Positions 62,501-64,000 of a stretch of DNA of 64,000 nucleotides are shown one piece after another. Below the pieces are notes generated by a model that worked only from the letters and a program-made list of their open reading frames with translations, ran no database searches and was not told the DNA's origin. Position numbers and translations under genes: made by a program. This DNA comes from Chryseobacterium salipaludis (lineage in GTDB: Bacteria; Bacteroidota; Bacteroidia; Flavobacteriales; Weeksellaceae). The stretch is from positions 124,001-188,000 of the forward strand of contig NZ_JALHKS010000005.1 of the NCBI RefSeq assembly GCF_022968825.1, given 5' to 3'. Position 1 is the first letter of the stretch; every line of letters starts with the position of its first letter.

Positions 62501-63259
62501 CAACAGCAGAAAGTAGCACTGCAAAACGCCATCAATGCGGAAGGCAGCAAGAAGAAAGCAGATCAGGGTAAAATTGACGAGTGGACGCGACAGCTTCAGG
62601 GTATCGATCAGGAAATCGAAAATATAAAAGACAATATTGCAGAAACTATTTTGCAAACCACCGCTAAGGATGCAGCCAGAGAGTTAGGTGATGCGCTTGT
62701 GGAAGCCTTCGCTCGTGGAGAAGATGCAGCCAGTGCGCTGGAAGACTTTACCAATAATCTATTTAAGAGAATTGTCAAACAGGCGGTTGCTATGAAGTTA
62801 CAGCCACTCATTGATAAATTCCTTAACGAATTGATGGCTGATATCGGATTTAATGAAAACGGTTCTGGTGCGTTCACGCCTTTAACTCCTGAGCAAATGG
62901 AGTTTTATAAAAATTGGCTAAAGAGCATCGGGCAGGCCGGACAAGATCTTATAACGATGTTAGAGCCTATGCTTGGGGGCGACCAAGCAGGGCCGATAAA
63001 CAAAGGAATGGAAGGCGCGGTTAAAAGTATCACCAGCCAGGAAGCCGGGGAATTGGTAGCGCAGTTTAATGCTATGCGAATTATACAGGGTAAGATGTTT
63101 GAGATTGCGATGTCAAATGACAATACACTCAGAGAAAGCCTGATGATGCTCGCTAAAATCGAATATAACACCAGTAAGTTGCACGGAATAGCACTAGATA
63201 TTTCCAGCATCAACAGTAAAATGTCAGACGACGGTGGTAGACGCGCCGGAGGTCTTTAA
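59504..63259 (+). CDS. Phage tail tape measure protein
   Basis: The 1251-residue protein is rich in Ala, Lys, Glu and Gln with long coiled coils, a hydrophobic segment near residues 281-299 (PYVLLAAAIISVVGAIALM) and a second hydrophobic Gly-rich region at 177-203. This is the profile of a tail tape measure, which sets tail length and helps DNA passage. By the usual rule of about 0.15 nm per residue a tail near 190 nm would be expected. Its position before packaging genes is unusual. Confidence 0.85.
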   Translation: MADNNGGDIRYKIGIDKSELESALRDGEGKLRGFSEVVSRQAGSVDNLMDVTKENLVIQKQVIKDLESEYKQLQKQLDKVAPGNAKAAMMQEAAKIKTEIEGEKNALAELEVYVKSSSAAHDTLRTKLLAVRNEMAQLVANGQKNSAQYNELATKAAEYQRAINAVNADMKSINRSGGLDVLVGGLRAATGAASTFMGVITLLSDKNENLTKIMTNLQGVMAAAIGVEQLHNSVNKEGALIQGIQALQAKAKAKADALAAASTGKATIAQRAFNAVAKANPYVLLAAAIISVVGAIALMTKKSQQAAEDMKAMNKQVADSVAEPMIQYKMLQAQWNALGSDLKAKEKFIKDNKDEFNKLGVEVNNVNDAENVLRDKTAAFEKSMMARAKAAAAMQIASEKYKEYLENFDEHQQREQKYANDGLFGKINKSVNEFGANILGIGPKSTAQMNAMKNGYESMVKVAVKATQEADEAFAKAGFRAPGTTKKEKEKKGPKPKKADEFLPPGSVAEIQKRLSEIDKALSKATGAEQIAALKTKRLAAVKELAAAEAKIRIDSLKEAFDREQSLWADYYAAVESLGKDKADEIYKGLLPDGSMFDNLQKTIAELSGKDSLTDEERTLLGVAIKQSDELLGKESALSQFTKKIAALKKPEELEAERGNLSGDDKSNGYAAAIAEREREILEQRKQDYQAFVKEAESLEQQQTAIAEKYALLRAQIEADASTTAEEKARLSAEAMRRQAEENSKLMMEAFKGSADWSMAFGDMEYISQAALKRIEASLLEFKRTMGETLEPTEMRELEQAINRVQDAQLRNPFKDVISSYHDLKDAVNAVRIATEEYNATLDANGNATDKTAAAAKRLSEAEMEAAAKKKKLTDNLNKSKEIFNAVGEGVMTIGEMFGGFDDAANDAIESIMEVGNAALDLGTSIAKGDIAGMIKAGVQLIGSLWKAINGDKKKERNVKRELQQLAQLTAAYDRLSHAANKALGDKRYSGQTDMIKNLQQQKVALQNAINAEGSKKKADQGKIDEWTRQLQGIDQEIENIKDNIAETILQTTAKDAARELGDALVEAFARGEDAASALEDFTNNLFKRIVKQAVAMKLQPLIDKFLNELMADIGFNENGSGAFTPLTPEQMEFYKNWLKSIGQAGQDLITMLEPMLGGDQAGPINKGMEGAVKSITSQEAGELVAQFNAMRIIQGKMFEIAMSNDNTLRESLMMLAKIEYNTSKLHGIALDISSINSKMSDDGGRRAGGL

Positions 63260-63262
63260 AAA

Positions 63263-63331
63263 TTATCAAAACTTTATTTTTTGCAACGAAAAAAACGCGG
63301 AATAACGGTGTATTTTAGCAATTAACAACGA
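63263..63331 (+). promoter_or_regulatory. 69-bp bipartite element, copy 2 (late promoter candidate)
   Basis: The second copy begins 4 bases after the tape-measure stop and ends 14 bases before the next gene's ATG. Block A (63263-63288) and block B (63309-63331) match copy 1 with the same spacing. Its block B reads TGTATTTTAG, close to a TAnnTTTG box. Confidence 0.65.
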
Positions 63332-63345
63332 AAAAAAAAGTAAAA

Positions 63346-63684
63346 ATGAAACTTTATTTAGAGGAGCAGTTCCCAACCTACACAGAGGATCTGCAAGCGG
63401 AACTGAAAAAAGTGGCGCAGATCGTAGGTAAGTGGACCCAAGAGGAAAGAGATAATTTCCCGCCGCTGGCATCACTGTTTATTTATTGCGTGGTATTCGG
63501 GTTAAACTATCCCACTTTTCTTTTGCTGCTCATGAAAAACGGCTTGATTGACGACGAACTTGCGCCAACTGAAAAAGGCTTGCAGAGTGGTCTTGTGTTT
63601 ACCCAAGAGATACTGCCGACCGAACAGGAAATGAAGATTGTCCGCAACACCCTGAAAACATACATGAACCCAAGCGTAAACTAA
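63346..63684 (+). CDS. Hypothetical phage protein
   Basis: The 112-residue product starts MKLYLEEQFPTYTEDLQAEL, has a hydrophobic middle (PLASLFIYCVVFGLNYPTFL) and a helical end. It heads the second late unit behind copy 2 of the bipartite element and precedes the terminase-like gene by 4 bases. Such small genes before terminase are common in phages. No family is recognised. Confidence 0.65.
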   Translation: MKLYLEEQFPTYTEDLQAELKKVAQIVGKWTQEERDNFPPLASLFIYCVVFGLNYPTFLLLLMKNGLIDDELAPTEKGLQSGLVFTQEILPTEQEMKIVRNTLKTYMNPSVN

Positions 63685-63688
63685 TATC

Positions 63689-64000
63689 ATGGCAAACGAA
63701 CACAATTTAATCGGTAAGGGCTTCGATGCCAAGCCGGAGAATATCAACCGGAAAGGACGGCCAAGAAAAACCTTCAGCAAAGTAAATGCACAGCTCGCAG
63801 AGAACGGATTTGATAACCTTGACCGCGCCGAGTACACGGAATTGCTGACCCGGATCATGAACGCAACAGAGAGCGAGATTAAAGCACTCGCAAAGAGCCC
63901 TTCCACGCCGTACGTTCTACGGATTATACTCACAGAATTAAGCGATCCGAAACGCCGCCACCATGTAATTACAGATATGAGAGATTTTGTATTTGGTAAG
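63689..64000 (+). CDS. Terminase small subunit-like protein, 3' truncated by the window
   Basis: The first 104 residues read MANEHNLIGKGFDAKPENIN, then RKGRPRKTFSKVNAQLAENG, a basic DNA-binding start of the GRPxK type seen in terminase small subunits and DUF5681 proteins of Bacteroidetes phages. The frame is open at the window end. It would recognise phage DNA for packaging with a large subunit expected next. The assignment rests on the basic motif and phage context. Confidence 0.6.
   Translation, partial: MANEHNLIGKGFDAKPENINRKGRPRKTFSKVNAQLAENGFDNLDRAEYTELLTRIMNATESEIKALAKSPSTPYVLRIILTELSDPKRRHHVITDMRDFVFGK

Larger units (their letters stand above)
52595..64000 (+). mobile_element. Integrated phage-like element (left part)
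   Basis: The element starts at the tRNA-Glu remnant and runs off the window. All recognised genes read rightward: integrase, small unknowns, HTH protein, DUF3987 ATPase, primase-like protein, tail tape measure, terminase-small-subunit-like. The tape measure and terminase-like genes indicate a tailed phage with a long tail rather than a conjugative element. Repressor, portal, capsid and lysis genes are not in the visible part. The end point is unknown. Confidence 0.8.

Overview
The window comes from a Bacteroidetes genome, most likely class Flavobacteriia and the Chryseobacterium/Weeksellaceae group. The evidence is: promoters of the TTG-N19/20-TAnnTTTG type (seen at 15717-15746, 24507-24536 and 51230-51260); GLPGLI-family secreted proteins; a type IX secretion C-terminal sorting domain; the lipidated TamA variant TamL paired with TamB; a near absence of Shine-Dalgarno sequences; and zinc-free forms of ribosomal proteins S14, L36 and L31. 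The genus is an inference from protein resemblance only.

1-1476: a small lipoprotein gene and a convergent outer-membrane-type protein gene, then the terminator of the great ribosomal operon. 1498-15620 (minus strand): the S10/spc/alpha ribosomal operon from rplC to rplQ, including secY, infA and rpoA, driven by its own promoter just upstream of rplC. 16147-20814 (minus): an island of GLPGLI-family secreted proteins, one internally deleted relative, a DUF1294 membrane protein and a small exported protein. This island separates rplC from rpsJ, which are adjacent in most bacteria. 20938-24536 (minus): the str operon rpsL-rpsG-fusA-rpsJ with its own promoter and terminator.

24579-42655: mixed housekeeping genes: a GT-C-like membrane glycosyltransferase, dps, pncB, rmuC, an RNA methyltransferase, lipoproteins, formyl-THF cyclo-ligase, a ferredoxin, the adjacent tRNA-U34 hydroxylation genes (a U32-family protein and trhO, which here carries a copy of the U32 C-terminal domain), a GlmU-like protein, rpmE2, a beta-helix lipoprotein, a MazG-like enzyme, aroA, an SDR enzyme and aroQ. 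42810-51129: tamB-tamL, translationally coupled, followed by a YihY/BrkB membrane protein. 51289-51370: tRNA-Leu(CAG), then a T9SS cargo gene.

52595-64000 (continuing past the window): an integrated phage-like element. Its left edge is marked by a 3' remnant of what looks like a tRNA-Glu gene that still has its own terminator, followed by phased GCGTAT repeats, a tyrosine integrase, small unknown genes, a compact control region with opposed promoters, an HTH protein, a DUF3987 ATPase and a zinc-ribbon/Toprim primase-like protein. A tail tape-measure gene and the start of a terminase-small-subunit-like gene follow. Two copies of a 69-bp bipartite element precede the two late transcription units. 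The gene order, with the tape measure before the packaging gene, is unusual. The element's control circuitry is the least explained part of the window.
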